A stretch of DNA of 64,000 bases from Aphidius gifuensis (GCF_014905175.1 NC_057789.1:16110876-16174875), one strand, 5' to 3'. Numbered from the stretch's first letter, positions 36,370 through 49,187 are shown. Notes: generated from the letters alone by a model not told the origin. Made by a program: numbers and translations.

Positions 36370-39290
36370 CGACGTATTTTCAAAACGTCCTCAAAACCAC
36401 CATACTACGAAATTTTTTTAGTCGTAGAACGGTGGTTTTGAGGACTTGCAGCCTATACCGGAAATTATAAACTTAATCTTACAAACTTAAAATGGAGCCA
36501 TTCTTCTACACTGTAACTTGTTATAGTTTTAATAATTTATTTGACAAATCAAATCCTAAAGACTATCACACGAGACCAGAATATAAGGAAATTCTCCGAC
36601 GAAAAACGCGTTGACTGCAAAGACGGTCGTTCTGTATTTTTTCGACATGGAAAGTTGAGACAATTTTTTCCGGTTTTCCGAAACCTCAGAAATGATTGAT
36701 CACCTTGAATCAGTAGGCTGAACAACGAGATACCGCCTTAATTTAGTAGCATTAGAAATTCTTAGATACCGTCGGGAAAACCGAAACTTAATTCGTTTTG
36801 ATAACAATAACTGAAACGATTTGTTAGACAGTAAGATTTAGAGAAAGACCGTTGTCTATGTTACAAGTTCTACTCAAACTTTCTTGGTGTCGACGGAACG
36901 TGCGGGTTTGGAAATTTCATAGAAGTTTTCTGATAATCTCAAACCATACTTAAATTAAAACGGAATTAACGACGTAATTTTGAGACGTTCTCAAAACCAC
37001 CATACTACGAAAGTTTTTTATTCGTAGAACGGTGGTTTTGAGGACTTGCAGCCTATACCGAAAATTATAAAATAAATCTTTGAAACTTGAAATGAGGCCA
37101 TTCTTCTGCACTGTAATTTGTTATAGTTTTAATAATTTATTGGACGAATTTAATCATAAGGAATATCACATGAAACCAAAATATAAGGAAATTCTCCAAC
37201 GAAAAACGCGTTGACTGGTCGTTCTGGATTCTTTTAACATGGAAAGTTGAGACAATTTTTTCCGGGTTTCGGGATCTTAGAAATGATTGATCACTTTGAA
37301 CCAACAATACCGCCTTAATTTAGTAGCATTAGAAATTCTTAGATACCTTCGGGAAAACCGAAACTGAATTCGTTTCGATAGCAAAAACTGAAACTATCTG
37401 TTATGCAGTAGGTATTCAGTGAAAAACCGTTTTCTTTGTTACAAGTTCTACTTAATTTTTCTTGGTGTCCACGGAACAAGCGGGTTAGGAAATTTCATAG
37501 AAGTTTTCTGATAATCTCAAACCATACTTAAATCAAAACGGAATTAACGACGTAATTTTGAGACGTCCTCAAAACCACCATACTACGAAAGTTTTTTATC
37601 CATAGAACGGTGGTTTTGAGGACTTGCAGCCTATACCGGAAAGTATAAATTCAATATTTCAAACTTGGAATAAGGCCATTCTTCTACACTGTAATTTATT
37701 ATAGTTTTAATTATTTTTTGGACGAATCGAATCATAAGGACAATCACATAAAACCAAAAGATAAGGAAATTTTCCGACGAAAAACGCGTTGACTGGAAAG
37801 ACGGTCGTTCTGTATTCTTTCAACATGGAAAGTTGAGACAATTTTTTCCGGTTTTCCGAAACCTCAGAAATGATTGATCACCTTGAATCAGTAGGCTGAA
37901 CAACGAGATACCGCCTTAATTTAGTAGCATTAGAAATTCTTAGATACCGTCGGGAAAACCGAAACTTAATTCGTTTTGATAACAATAACTGAAACGATTT
38001 GTTAGACAGTAGGTATTTAGAGAAAGTCCGTTTTCTTCCTTACAAGTTCTACTCAAACTTTCTTGCTGTCCACAAATCGTGCAGGTTTGGAAATTTCATA
38101 GAAGTTTTCTGATAATCTCAAACCATACTTAAATTAAAACGGAATTAACGACGTAATTTTGAGACGTCCTCAAAACCACCATACTGCGAAAGTTTTTTAT
38201 TCGTAGAACGGTGGTTTTAGGGACTTGCAGCCTATATCGGAAAGTATAAAATAAATATTTCAAACTTGAAATAAGGCCATTCTTCTACACTGTAATTTAT
38301 TATAGTTTTAATAATTTATTGAACGAATCGAATCATAAGGACATCACATAAAACCAAAATATAAGGAAATTCTCCGACGAAAAACGCGTTGACTGGAAAG
38401 ACGGTAGTTCTGTATTTTTTTAACATGGAAAGTTAAGACAATTTTCCCGGTTTTCCGGAACCTTAGAAATGATTGATCACTTTGAACCAGTAGCCTAAAC
38501 AACGAGATACCGCCTTAATTTAGTAGCATTAAAAATTTTAGATACCTCCGGGAAAACCGGAACTTTATTTGTTTCGATAGCAATAACTGAAACTATTTGT
38601 TAGACAGTAGGTATTTAGAGAATGACCGTTGTCTATGTTACAAGTCTACTCAAACTTTCTCGGTGTACACGGGACCTGCGAGTTTGGAAATTTCATAGAA
38701 CCTTTCTGATAATCTTAAACCAGACTTGAATCAAAACGGAATCAACGACGTAATTTTGAGACGTCTTCAAAACCACCATGCTGCAAAAGTTTTTTATTCG
38801 TAGAACGGTGGTTTTGAGGACTCGCAGCCTATACCGGAAATTATAAAATAAATATTTCAAACTCGAAATAAGGCCATTCTTCTACACTGTAATTTATTAT
38901 AGTTTTAATAATTTATTCGACGAATCAAATCATAAGGACTATCACATAAAACCAAAATATAAGGAAATTCTCCGACGAAAATCGCGTTGATTTGGAAGAC
39001 GGTCGTTCTGTATTCTTTTAACATAGAAAGTTGAGACCATTTTTTCCGGTTTTCCGGAACCTTGGAAATGATTGATTACTTTGAACCAGTAGCCTGAACA
39101 ACGAGATACCGCCTTAATTTAGTAGCATTAGAAATTCTTAGATACCTTCGGGAAAACCGAAACTGAATTATTTTCGATAGTAATAACTGAAACTATTTGT
39201 TATAGACAGTAGGTATTTAGAGAAAGACTGTTGTCTTTGTTACAAGTTCTACTTAATTTTTCTTGGTGTCCACGGAACGTACCAAACCAT
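36370..39290. repeat. Five ~600-bp tandem units, each with one hairpin
   Basis: The hairpin left arms GTCCTCAAAACCACCAT (variants) start at about 36388, 36987, 37565, 38167 and 38764, each followed 30-40 bases later by GGTGGTTTTGAGGACT. Spacing is about 580-600 bases. Between hairpins the units share long conserved blocks such as GAAATGATTGATCAC, GAGATACCGCCTTAATTTAG and GGAAATTTCATAGAA. Units 1 and 3 share the longest exact stretches (near 36650-36840 and 37845-38030), suggesting duplication in steps. Confidence 0.9.
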
Positions 39291-39639
39291 AAACTTCTTC
39301 CGTTAGTGCTTTTAGGAACATGAAGCCCATACTGAAATTCATACAATCGTTAAGTATGACTTAAAAAATGGCCGCATTGTTTGTTTACTCTCAGAACTCT
39401 TTAATTGCAAGTTCAAAAACTTTTCTTCTAATATTTCTTTTATTCTATGATATTTTTTCCGTTTTTCACTGATATTTTCCCAGTTTCTCGGATTCAGTCC
39501 ACTTCGTAGAAATAGATGATGTTATACACGTATTCCAAACAGTCATAACTCTGTACTCTATTTTCTATCATTAGTTCGTTTCAGTTCTATGAAAAGTCTT
39601 CAGAACGACCAACATAATCCGGATAAAAAAATATGATAA

Positions 39640-40760
39640 AAGGGTTCGAGGACATCATGTAAGATATATAAATAGTGTTTTATCTTCAAGTCCTATCATA
39701 TGGCCCTAACACATTTTATAAATTGTCATTCAATATAAGTATTAATCAACATATATAAGAAATATTGCAACCGTCAAGGCAGTCATTGGGTTGAATTAAA
39801 GTGATAATTGAATTTTTGAAAGAAAAGTCCTTGAAACCTCCATTACATAGTTTTTTTAAAAAAATCTATCGGAGGTTTTGGGGACATCAAGTTAAAATGA
39901 TAATAAAGAAGTCCTATCATATGGCTCTGATACATTTTATGAATCATTATTCAATATAAGTATTAATCAATAGATATAAGGACTTTTGCCGCCGTTAAAC
40001 CGTCATTGAGTTATTTTAAGGAGATAAGTAAATTTTTAAAAGGAAAGTCCTTGAAACCTCCATTACATAGTTTCAAAAAAAAATCTATTGGAGGTTTTGG
40101 GGACATAAAGTTAAAACGATAACAAAGAAGTCTTATCATATGTCCCTGATACATTTTGTGAATTGTTATTCAATATAAGTATTAATCAATAGATATAAGG
40201 ACTATTGCCACCGTCAAAACAGTCATTGAGTTATTTTAAAAAGATAAGTGAATTTTTTAAAAAAAAGTCCTTGAAACCTCCATTACATAGTTTTTTTAAA
40301 AAAATCTATCGGAGGTTTTGGGGACATCAAGTTAAAATGATAATAAAGAAGTCCTATCATATGGCTCTGATACATTTTATGAATCATTATTCAATATAAG
40401 TATTAATCAATAGATATAAGGACTTTTGCCGCCGTTAAACCGTCATTGAGTTATTTTAAGAAGATAAGTCAATTTTCAAAAGAAAAGTCCTTGAAACCTC
40501 CATTACATAGTTTTTTAAAGAAATCTATCGGAGGTTTTGGGGACATCAAGTTAAAACGATAACAAAGAAGTCTTATCATATGGCCCTGATACATTTTATG
40601 AATTGTTATTCAATATAAGTATTAATCAATAGATACAAGGACTATTGCCACCGTCAAAACAGTCATTTGGTTATATTAAAGGGATAATTAAAATTTGAAA
40701 AGAAAAGTCCTCGAAACCACCATTACATAGATAAATTCTTCATGCATCGGTTGTTTTGAG
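39640..40760. repeat. ~219-bp tandem array with variant hairpins
   Basis: The pairs GTCCTTGAAACCTCC and GGAGGTTTTGGGGAC recur near 39826/39876, 40047/40097, 40267/40312 and 40487/40532. A last pair near 40707/40748 carries the CCACC form. The period is about 219 bases. The shared spacer contains TTCAATATAAGTATTAATCA and ATAGATATAAGGACT. Confidence 0.9.
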
Positions 40761-41059
40761 GACTTGTGTCAAATCTTAAATTTTATGTATTAAAAATGTA
40801 AAATTTACTACTTCTATTTTTTGTACCTTCTAAATTCATGCCAACACAATACTAAAATACAAAGGATTCGAATAAATAAGGTAAGTGAAGGGTTGAAACA
40901 GTGTCATAACGATAGTCCTCAAAAGTACCAATCGATGAAAATTTTTTTATTTTGGTGTATACAATAAAATCGTCTTATACATGAATGTACATTGATGTAC
41001 AAAGTTCAATTACTGAATAAAATCGCAAAAAAAAAAAAATGTCCCCGAAACCACCACTG

Positions 41060-41060
41060 G

Positions 41061-41092
<32 letters not shown>

Positions 41093-41593
41093 TTAACTTT
41101 GTTATTTTTTTTATATAGTATTTTAGAAAAGTTTTAATAACTTTTAAGATTTATAGTTTTTTTTGGAAATATGGTTGTTTTTTTTTATTTTTTTGTTTTT
41201 ATTATTGTATAGCCATGCGTGAGGATCATTTTAGTCTAACATCTACGCGGAAAAAAATTTATAGTTTTTATTACTATACGTATAGTAAATTTATATGTAT
41301 AATAAATTTATTTCAAAAAAAAAGAAAAAATCTTTGCCAAGTAAATCATTTAAATTATTCAAATAAGTCGCTCAAAAAACAAAAATATGGAATGAAGACT
41401 TGCCTTGAGTCACTTGATTGTTTCTCACATTAAACAATGAATAATAATGGTTTTCGAAACTGATCAATTATACTATCCGAATGGAGCCAGGCATTGTTAT
41501 TTTTCATATATTATGCATGAATTTATTTGTTTACATAGTTATAATGTCCAATTCAAGGGTATGAATTAATTTATTTTTTTTATAATTTTACAG
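41060..41593. other. AT microsatellite and AT-rich spacer
   Basis: A (TA)n run at about 41061-41085 and homopolymer-rich DNA, with no recognised gene apart from a 72-codon chance ORF. It lies upstream of the adenylate cyclase exon and, before decay, would have been its intron. Confidence 0.5.
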
Positions 41594-41757
41594 TTTTACC
41601 GGATTTTGTTGCCAAAGAAATGATTAGAGATATTCCAAGAGAAACAGCAAGTGGTGAAACATTTTCATTTACACCAAATTAATTTCATGGAATTTATCTT
41701 CATAAATATTAAAATGTCAGTAATTTATTTGCTGATATTCAAGGTATTACAGGTATT
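41594..41757 (+). pseudogene. Adenylate cyclase C1 catalytic-domain exon, decayed
   Basis: An acceptor (AATTTTACAG, ending 41593) precedes LPDFVAKEMIRDIPRE at 41596, the conserved lead into the first catalytic domain of membrane adenylate cyclases. After a gap, FHGIYLHKY and LFADIQGITG at 41683-41752 match the FHxIYxxxxxNVSILFADIxGFT signature that carries the metal-binding Asp. Two in-frame TAA codons interrupt it, at 41680-41682 and after LHKY. No neighbouring cyclase exons were found. It is a relic of one exon; which cyclase type it came from cannot be told. Confidence 0.75.
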
Positions 41758-44700
41758 TTGAATTTTAATATATATAAATGAAATTTTGTACATTAGCCAA
41801 AAAAACAAATCAGTCATGTCTCCATGATGACATTAGAAATACGTGTCAACTGTGTAACTAAAATAGCGTTGACAAATTTTTGAAATACGTTTTGAATACT
41901 TGACGTCTAAATTAATACAAAAATAATACATTTAGAACAAAAACACCATTGACTACACGGTTATTATAAAACTTTTAAAAATATTTAAGTTTATTATTTT
42001 AAATACAAGAGTGATTGTGTATATATTATTGTGTATGTTTATTATAACTATTTTATTCATCATAATTATATTTTTTATCAATCACCTTTCTTATATGTTA
42101 TTTTCATGAATAACTTGTGACGAGTCTCGCCACTATCCCCCTATATATATAGAACCGTTTTCGCAAGATTTCGAATATTTTTTTTTTAAAGTAAATATAT
42201 TTTGGATCATTTGTATATATATTTTGAATCTTTTTTTTAGATTCTATAAACCAATTTTATATATTTTTATATTCCGATATATTATATATCATAATCTATA
42301 TAAAAAAGATATGCAATATATATAGCATAGATCTGAAGAATATAAAAAGGAGATATAAAATATATATACAAATGATCCGAAATATATTTAGTTTAAAAAA
42401 AAATCATTAGAAATATAAAATAAATATAAAAATATACACAAAGAAGATATGACATATAATTAATAACAACTATATAACCACCCAACTTTACATGTATATG
42501 ACGAATTTTTTCTACCAGGAATATAAAAATAATATATATTATTCAGATATATTCGATATTTTTTTTATATCTCCTCCATATCTGTCGAAATTGAGATATA
42601 ATTGAGATATGATTGATATATATTTCAGATATAATTTTTCTACGTGGAGCTTAAGCTCTATTTTTTGCCTGTCCCAAAAGCAGTCGCTGACGTGAAAACT
42701 TTTGATTTATTCTACCCACACAATTACAAAAAAATTCACACCTACACAACAATAGGGATTTGGCAACGTTTGGTCTGAGTAAACATACGTTTCAGAGACG
42801 CAGTGGACAATATACTATCAAATTTATCCAATGCGTAGTTGCAATATTTTTGTTGACAAGAAAAAAAAAAAAAGATAAAAACAGCGTTTTTTTTTTTGCT
42901 ATTTTCTATTAATAAGACAAATAGTAACTGATAAAACTAAAACTGTCAATCTATTCTAAATAACTTCATTTACTTATATTCACAAATAAACACTATACAA
43001 AATAATTCCGGTCTACACTTTTTTTTTGCAATAACTACTGTTTTTGGAGGGTCATTTTTTCATTACTCGTTACTCATAAGATTTCCATTACTCATTACTC
43101 ATAAGAGCCCACGTTAAATTTTTTTTTTTATAAACATTATAACTTTTAAACTAAATCTGTAAGAGATTTGAGAGTTTGTTTTAATGGATTCATCATAATT
43201 TCAACTATCTGAAAAAACAATAAAAAAAGAAGTTTATAATTTCCTTCAATGGGGGCCATTCTCCCTTGAATTATTTTTTTTTATCTTAGAATAGGTAGAC
43301 TTAGAGTTCAAGGGTTTGAGTCCAAGCAGTTGTCACAATGAAAAAAAGAATAGTGTCATAAAGCAATAAACTTTCTGTCATAATCCAAGAAGCATACTAA
43401 TCATAGGATAAATGGTCTTAGATTATGACAATGTTGTCTTGAAGCAAGAATGTTTTTGTCATAATCCAAGAAGATAACTTCTCAAATTCGAGCAATTGTT
43501 TTATGGATTATGACAGAGACGCCTTGATTGAGGAAATTTTTTTTTTTTTCAAAATAACAAGTGCTCTTCACAAGTCAAGAACATTTCGTTCATGATTCGA
43601 GCAAATTATTTGCAAGGAGAAAACTTCGATTTTATAGAAGTTTCGTTTTTGATTGTAAATTTTTTTTTTCCTATGTATATTTTATTAACAGGTATGAAAA
43701 ACTGGTGGAAGAATAGGATAACTTATTGATAGACTATGATTTCTAAGCAGTTTATTTATGTAGAAAAACCGGTAAATTAACGTTTATTAGAAATAGTAAA
43801 ATGTTATTAGCTTGTATAATCAGCTTCTGCGCATAAGAATCAGCAATAAAACAACATCTGTGAACATGATTCTAAGCCTCGTTATCATGAGCAATATTTA
43901 AATAAAACTTATCATGACAATCATGATTTTAAATGATTTTTTCTTGGATTTTTTTTTGGTTCTTACATGGTTGCGAGAGTTTTTATGGAGATCCCACTGA
44001 CATTAAGACATATATTACGTGAAATTTGCTAAGCTTTTCGAAAATAATATTTTCGAAATTATCAATGTATGCGCACTTCCATAAAAATCGATTTTTAGAA
44101 GAAAATAGTTTAAAAAAATAAAAATCAGTTTAGATTTTAAAATTAGAAAATAGTTAAAAATCGAAAATAGTTTAAATTTAAATAGTGTTACGTACCAAGT
44201 TGATTTGATTAAATTAGTCTATAAAATAACAAAAGAAAAGAAGAATATTTAACTTGAAAGATAATAATATAATTTATTAGGAATAATTTAATTCAATCAA
44301 CCTGATATTTAACGTTTTATTTAAAATCCTCGTATTTTGTTATTCCCTACAGGGTAACGGGTTAGGAGGGAATGTGTAAATTTTGTAGATTCTACCTTGT
44401 TGTTGTTGGTTATCCAAAAATAATTTATAAAGAGCGTGTCAATCCGGATGGTCGCCTGATGATGTTGAAAATTTTCGAATAATCCAATAGGTAACACAAC
44501 TCGTAGCACAGAAAACAACACCCCGGAAAAATTCACAGTCAATGTTAGGATTTAGGAAGGGTATATTTTGTAGGAATAATTATTTTACACAGTTATTTAA
44601 TTAAATTTTTTTATGCACTGATAATATTATTTGTTTATTATTAACTTCTTCAAAGGATTAAATTTATTTTGTTTAAATTCTTATCAATTAAAATGATCAA

Positions 44701-46373
44701 TAATTTTTAATATAAATTTATGAAATTTTACTAAGTATTTAATTCGATTAAAATGATTTTAAATTTAGTTAGATGTTGGCCGAATAAAAGTTATCACGAA
44801 AGTGAAGCTCCTTAAAAATTATTAATTAAAAATTCCCATAAAAATATTAACTAAGGTAGGGATGACAAAAAGTGGTACCATAGTTGAACCAATCAGATAC
44901 AATGGTTCCCATAGTAGTCAGCATATTGTAATTGTTTAAACATTTAATAAATAATAATTTAGCAACTTCAACGGATGTGGCATCTCGCGTTGCAGAGGTG
45001 ACTTTGAAAACTGCTTACCAAAATTTATATAACAAAAAGAAAAAAATAAATTGTTTTATAAGAATGCAAAATTTGAATTTAACTCCATGTGAAAATAAAA
45101 ATGAAAAAAAGAAAAATTTTATTGCTTGTTCTGCATCTATTGAATTTGTTAATTTATTATTTATTATTGTTTATTAATTGAAAATATACCAAGACGTAAC
45201 AATAGTTTAAAAATTTTTCGGAAAAAAAAGAATACTTTTTTCGAAAAGCTGACTTTTTTTTACATAGAGAATGATTCATCATTGAATTTTTTTATTGCAA
45301 AAAATATTGAATAAAATCGATTAAAAAAAAAATTTTTTTGCAAAATCGTGAACTACCCCATATAATAGTGGCTAAAATAATGTTAGAAAAGATCTGAAAA
45401 AATTCACAGACATATATCTCGATATGAGCTACAAAATTTATCAAATTCAAAGTGATTGCAGATAGTGACGCACGAACCGTTGATCATAATTGGTAGACAT
45501 AGCCAAATATAGTATAGACATATATATATGCGCCGTTGTATATATTAATATACAAGTATTTTATTTGTATTTATTAGTCATACTTGAATTTGTTAGGCGA
45601 AGTAAAGTTCTCATATATATGCAAGTATTTTTCATTTACAAGATTAATATATCTATTATTATTGTTTATATAAAATAATATTTCCTAAATTCAAAACATA
45701 ATATTGAATTATTATACAATAATAATTTATTTATAATATTGACTAATTTTATGTTTAAAATAAAAAGAAATAGACATTGATGTGTTCGTTTGGAAGAGAA
45801 AATTATTATTGTAATTGTACGATAATTTTACAATATAATTCATTTATACTTTTTTAATCAAAGTAAAAGAAAAATGGTATACTTGATAAATATTTATATT
45901 CATAGTGTTGTAATGCCCTGCGGTAAGCGCAGAACTTTTTTTAATTTTAGATAAATTATATTCTATGAAATTATATATTCAGGGTACAAGTGGATACCCC
46001 TAGCTCCATCTTTTGCATCATAAGGGTAACAGTTAAGGGAGCAAACGCATCCCCGAGCACCCCGAGTACAATGCTAATAAAAAATGAATAACACCATAGA
46101 GCTGTGTAGTCGTAGACACCGAGTGGAGACTCGATTCGTCAGTGATCGAGAAAACTTACCGGTGAGGGCACTCATTCATGAAGCATAAAGCATTGTAGCA
46201 AAAACAGTGGTTTTGAATTTTTTAAAATTGCAGTTGCAGATGTTCATTTGGTGTTGGAATTACCAAAACTCTGCTGTTCGTATCTTTTATTATAGAGGTG
46301 CAGCTTTTTTAGTTTTAACTCTACCCTTCCAATCCATGAAATCTGTATATATAGTATATTATATAACTAGTAC
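41758..46373. other. Gene-poor AT-rich stretch
   Basis: No real gene was recognised. It holds an inverted repeat at about 42188-42400 (TATTTTGGATCATTTGTATA and its complement), a plus-strand B-box-like GGGTTTGAGTCC at 43310, CATAATCCAAGAAG repeats at 43375-43530 related to 19290-19866, and low-complexity ORFs near 44321-44542 and 44932-45177 without homology. The GC-richer patch 46000-46195 includes a GGTAAGTTTT donor-like word on the minus strand. Confidence 0.45.
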
Positions 46374-46904
46374 GTAAAGTAAGTGATTCTTGCACGATTT
46401 TGAAGGTGTCAAAACAAGTCATCAGGAGTTGAGAACGAGGACGAGGACAAGCCGAAGGCAAGTCGAAAACGACCTGGTAACGAGTATGACACTTTCAAAG
46501 TCGTGGAGGATCACCTTCTTCACGTACAAGTTATATACAATACTTTTTGGATACTGAGAGTATATACTTTTACGCCCGATTTCTTGTTAAAAAATCGTGC
46601 GTAAAAGTATTTCTTTACGCATTATAATTGGTGCCTAATGGTATCTTTTACAAACAGAGTGTCAAAATAATATATTATGTTACAAGGGCAGTGGGAATAA
46701 TGTGTGAATTTCCAAAGCGTTGGAGGGGTAGTGCGTTTTTTGGAAATTCACACATTATTACCACTGTCCCTAGTAACATAAAATGTAGTTCGTTACATGT
46801 GCTCAATCAGAGAGCCCGCTCACAACTCATTTGGAGGAGCCCCTCCAAATTCGTTGAGAGCACACTCTCTGGCTGGGCACTTGTAACGAAATATACTATT
46901 TTAC
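46374..46904. repeat. Three small adjacent hairpin elements
   Basis: (a) 46374-46531: ACGTAAAGTAAGTGATTCTT and its near complement at the far end. (b) About 46677-46783: TTACAAGGGCAGTGGGAATA with its complement, including AATGTGTGAATTTCCAAA. (c) 46790-46904: TTCGTTACATGTGCTC with its complement, enclosing GAGAGC..TTTGGAGGAGCCCC. Each is an imperfect foldback. The 108-codon ORF 46628-46954 is a by-product of them. Confidence 0.7.
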
Positions 46905-47673
46905 AATGGATAAATATAATTTATATTAGAAAATATCACACTAATTATTATTAATTGAATGAATAAATAAACAAATAACATTGTAATCACCATCATCATT
47001 TAGAAAAATCGAATTCTTCCATCTTCACTGGATAATGATGCTTGCCCCAAATGTGTTTTCTCAGTTTTAAATAAGTATACTTATATATTCACAGATTGCA
47101 TAAGCATAAAGACTTCTTTTTTCACTGAAAATTTTATTGCACTGGTTACATTTAATTTCATTCTTTTCTTCTATTTTTTTCCATCTGTAAATGTAAATGA
47201 ATTGTCACCAAAATATCACACAATTGCACACAATACAAATTTATAAAATTTACTCAATTACTATATGCATGAATCTATATTGATATTATTTATTGTATTA
47301 TTATAATATTAATTACCTTGACAATTAATATCCCAATTTAATCCAAATAAATATATAATTATGAATATTTTTTATATAACGAGCTTGTCTTTTTTTTTAA
47401 AAATACACCAATACACCAAAATGCACCAACCCGGAGCTGCCAATCAAATTTTTAATGTCTGATTTAAAAGCCACTATATTGAACTTTTGAAGTTCATGAC
47501 TTTTTTTTTTTTTTTTATACAGTATACTACTTTTTTATGGCTTTCAAGTGTAGTTCACAAAAGACAAAAACTTAGAAAAATTTTACTCTCTACATTGTAG
47601 TACTTAAGTAACTTAATTTTTTTTTTAATTAAGTACATTTAATAAGTCATTTCCTTTTTTTCTTTTTCTACAG
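46905..47673. other. AT-rich spacer, nothing recognised
   Basis: No gene, element boundary or repeat was recognised beyond homopolymer runs. It precedes a candidate acceptor at 47673. Confidence 0.4.
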
Positions 47674-47796
47674 AGCTGTCAGACGAATCAGAAGTTAATT
47701 GATAGCACAAAGCACAGTCAATCAACGGATGTATTGCCAAAGATAGCAATGGCTGCTTTCTTTCATGAACTATTAGCATTCAGAACACTGATGTAA
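47674..47796 (+). CDS. Possible terminal exon of an unrecognised gene
   Basis: A good polypyrimidine acceptor (TTTTTCTACAG) is followed by 40 open codons, SCQTNQKLIDSTKHSQSTDV to a TAA at 47794-47796, in sequence clearly richer in GC than its surroundings. The frame fits a coding exon, but no family was recognised and no upstream exon was located. It could be a relic or non-coding. Confidence 0.3.
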   Translation, partial: SCQTNQKLIDSTKHSQSTDVLPKIAMAAFFHELLAFRTLM

Positions 47797-48039
47797 TCTT
47801 CATCAGTGCACGCGTAGGCGCCGAATGATTTATTTTTTAAAAATGGCTGTGCATTGGGGTCCAATTTCATTATCAAAAAATATTAATTTTATTAAAATGA
47901 TTAAATCATCAATATTTTTTATCACTAAAAAAAACACATTAAATTCTTTGGAGTGCAATTTAACTTATTTATCTTAAATAATTTTAATTATTAAAAAATC
48001 ATAATATGATCAATAAATATAATTTTTTTTATTAATTAT
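47797..48039. other. AT-rich spacer
   Basis: Nothing was recognised. It may include the 3' UTR of the IAP-like gene that ends at 48040 on the minus strand. Confidence 0.35.
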
Positions 48040-48984
48040 TTAATGTGAACTTGAATTCCAAAATAAAAATAAAAATTTTTTCTTAATTTTTTTTTCTTCT
48101 GTACTTCCTTCACATTTTTTAAAATTGTATTGCAATGAATATCGTTGGACAAAATCATTTCCTTTTATTAGTCGGAGAAAATAACATTCCGGAAAATATC
48201 CAGCATGTTCTCCCAATGGATCTTCATTATTTTTCCAATCTTTTATTCCATTTCCACAATGATGACAAATTACATAATCTCCTATAGACGAATAAAAAAA
48301 ATCCAGCTTCAGCCATGGATTCTTTTGTCTGAGAAATATATTTCGGCCAATAATAAAATGTTTTTGATCGTGATTCATATGAGACCAGATCTTTTTCCGC
48401 TGGAGGTGTAGTAGATATTCCAACACAATGTTCTTCAATTGGAGGATTAGAATATTCTTCCATTTCAAGATCAATATAAAATTCAGCATAAAATGTACGG
48501 TTTTCTTCTCGTGAAGTAGATGAAACGCGATACGAAGCACGAAAATCTGTAGGTATACAATGTGGATCACCTTCCATAGGTTGGGGACTTACTCCTCTAG
48601 GAACATTATCACAAGCTATATTTCTGATAAAACGACTGCTTGCCTCAGCACGTTGATGATCTAGCCACGGATTGCCACCTCGACTTCATTCTTCAATTTC
48701 AACACAACACTCAAAACATTCTAACTTCCATAACGAGTATAATAAAATCCAGAAGCAGAAAATCTTACAGGATCACAAATATCTGTTATCAGTGATAGCT
48801 CTATACTTTTTTGTCTAGTTTCTTCTACACGATAAATATATTTATTATATCTACGTTTTCTATCCTCTACTGAAGACGTCATTTTTGAAACTAGTTGTCG
48901 TAAAAGACGATGTGGGTACATTTTTGATAATGTAATATGGAAGGGGAGTTTTGACCTGAACCAATGGATGCAGTTTCCCCCCAA
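48040..48984 (-). pseudogene. IAP-like gene with two BIR domains, broken
   Basis: Minus-strand, intronless remnant of an inhibitor-of-apoptosis protein. BIR repeats are zinc folds that bind caspases. BIR1 spans about 48900-48610. Its frame shifts near 48727 and a TGA (48688-48686) stands where the fold normally has a conserved Trp. The distal zinc-ligand Cys also appears replaced by Ser. BIR2 spans about 48370-48150 and keeps the C-x2-C...H...C ligands, with CHHCGNGIKDW and EHAGYFPEC visible. It is split by a one-base shift in an A/T run of eight at 48294-48301. No RING domain follows; the frame ends at 48040. An intact ancestor would resemble insect or viral IAPs. The adenain-like protease remnant just upstream suggests it could have been cargo of a Maverick-type element (inference). 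Confidence 0.8.
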
Positions 48985-49187
48985 TTTATAAACTACTTAT
49001 TTTTTAATAAAAATTCCACACATGTTTTTTTATTACTTTATTTATTTAAATTCGATTACAAATAGATGATTATATTTTAGATCCACTACCAGTAAGGAAA
49101 TGAAAATTTTTCTTATGTTCATAATTCCTACGTCTACTTACAATTTTTTTAAACATTCTTAAAATATATCGGTCGTTCCGTTTAACA

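Larger units (their letters stand above)
35349..41059. mobile_element. 5.7-kb element made of GTGGTTTTGAGGAC hairpins
   Basis: The ends CAGTGGTGGTTTCGGGGAC (35349) and its exact complement (ending 41059) form 19-base terminal inverted repeats. Some 30 further copies of the core GGTGGTTTTGAGGAC or its complement lie inside. On the left they are singletons (35387, 35428, 35475, 35850, 35890, 36208); in the two central arrays they are strict inverted pairs (listed below). CAG..CTG ends recall hAT-like elements, but no 8-bp target duplication is visible. There is no ORF beyond short chance frames, so it is probably non-autonomous. It is not related in sequence to the other foldbacks in the window. 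Confidence 0.88.

Noticed and set aside
39640..40760. CRISPR array
   Set aside because: The repeats are regularly spaced, but the spacers are also repeated, the repeat is an inverted pair, and the DNA is eukaryotic.
44321..45177. Two short ORFs (44321-44542 minus, 44932-45177 plus)
   Set aside because: No domain, splice signal or conserved motif was recognised. The codon pattern is like the AT-rich background.
46628..46954. 108-codon plus-strand ORF
   Set aside because: It runs through two foldback hairpins, so its reading frame is explained by the inverted repeats. No domain was recognised.
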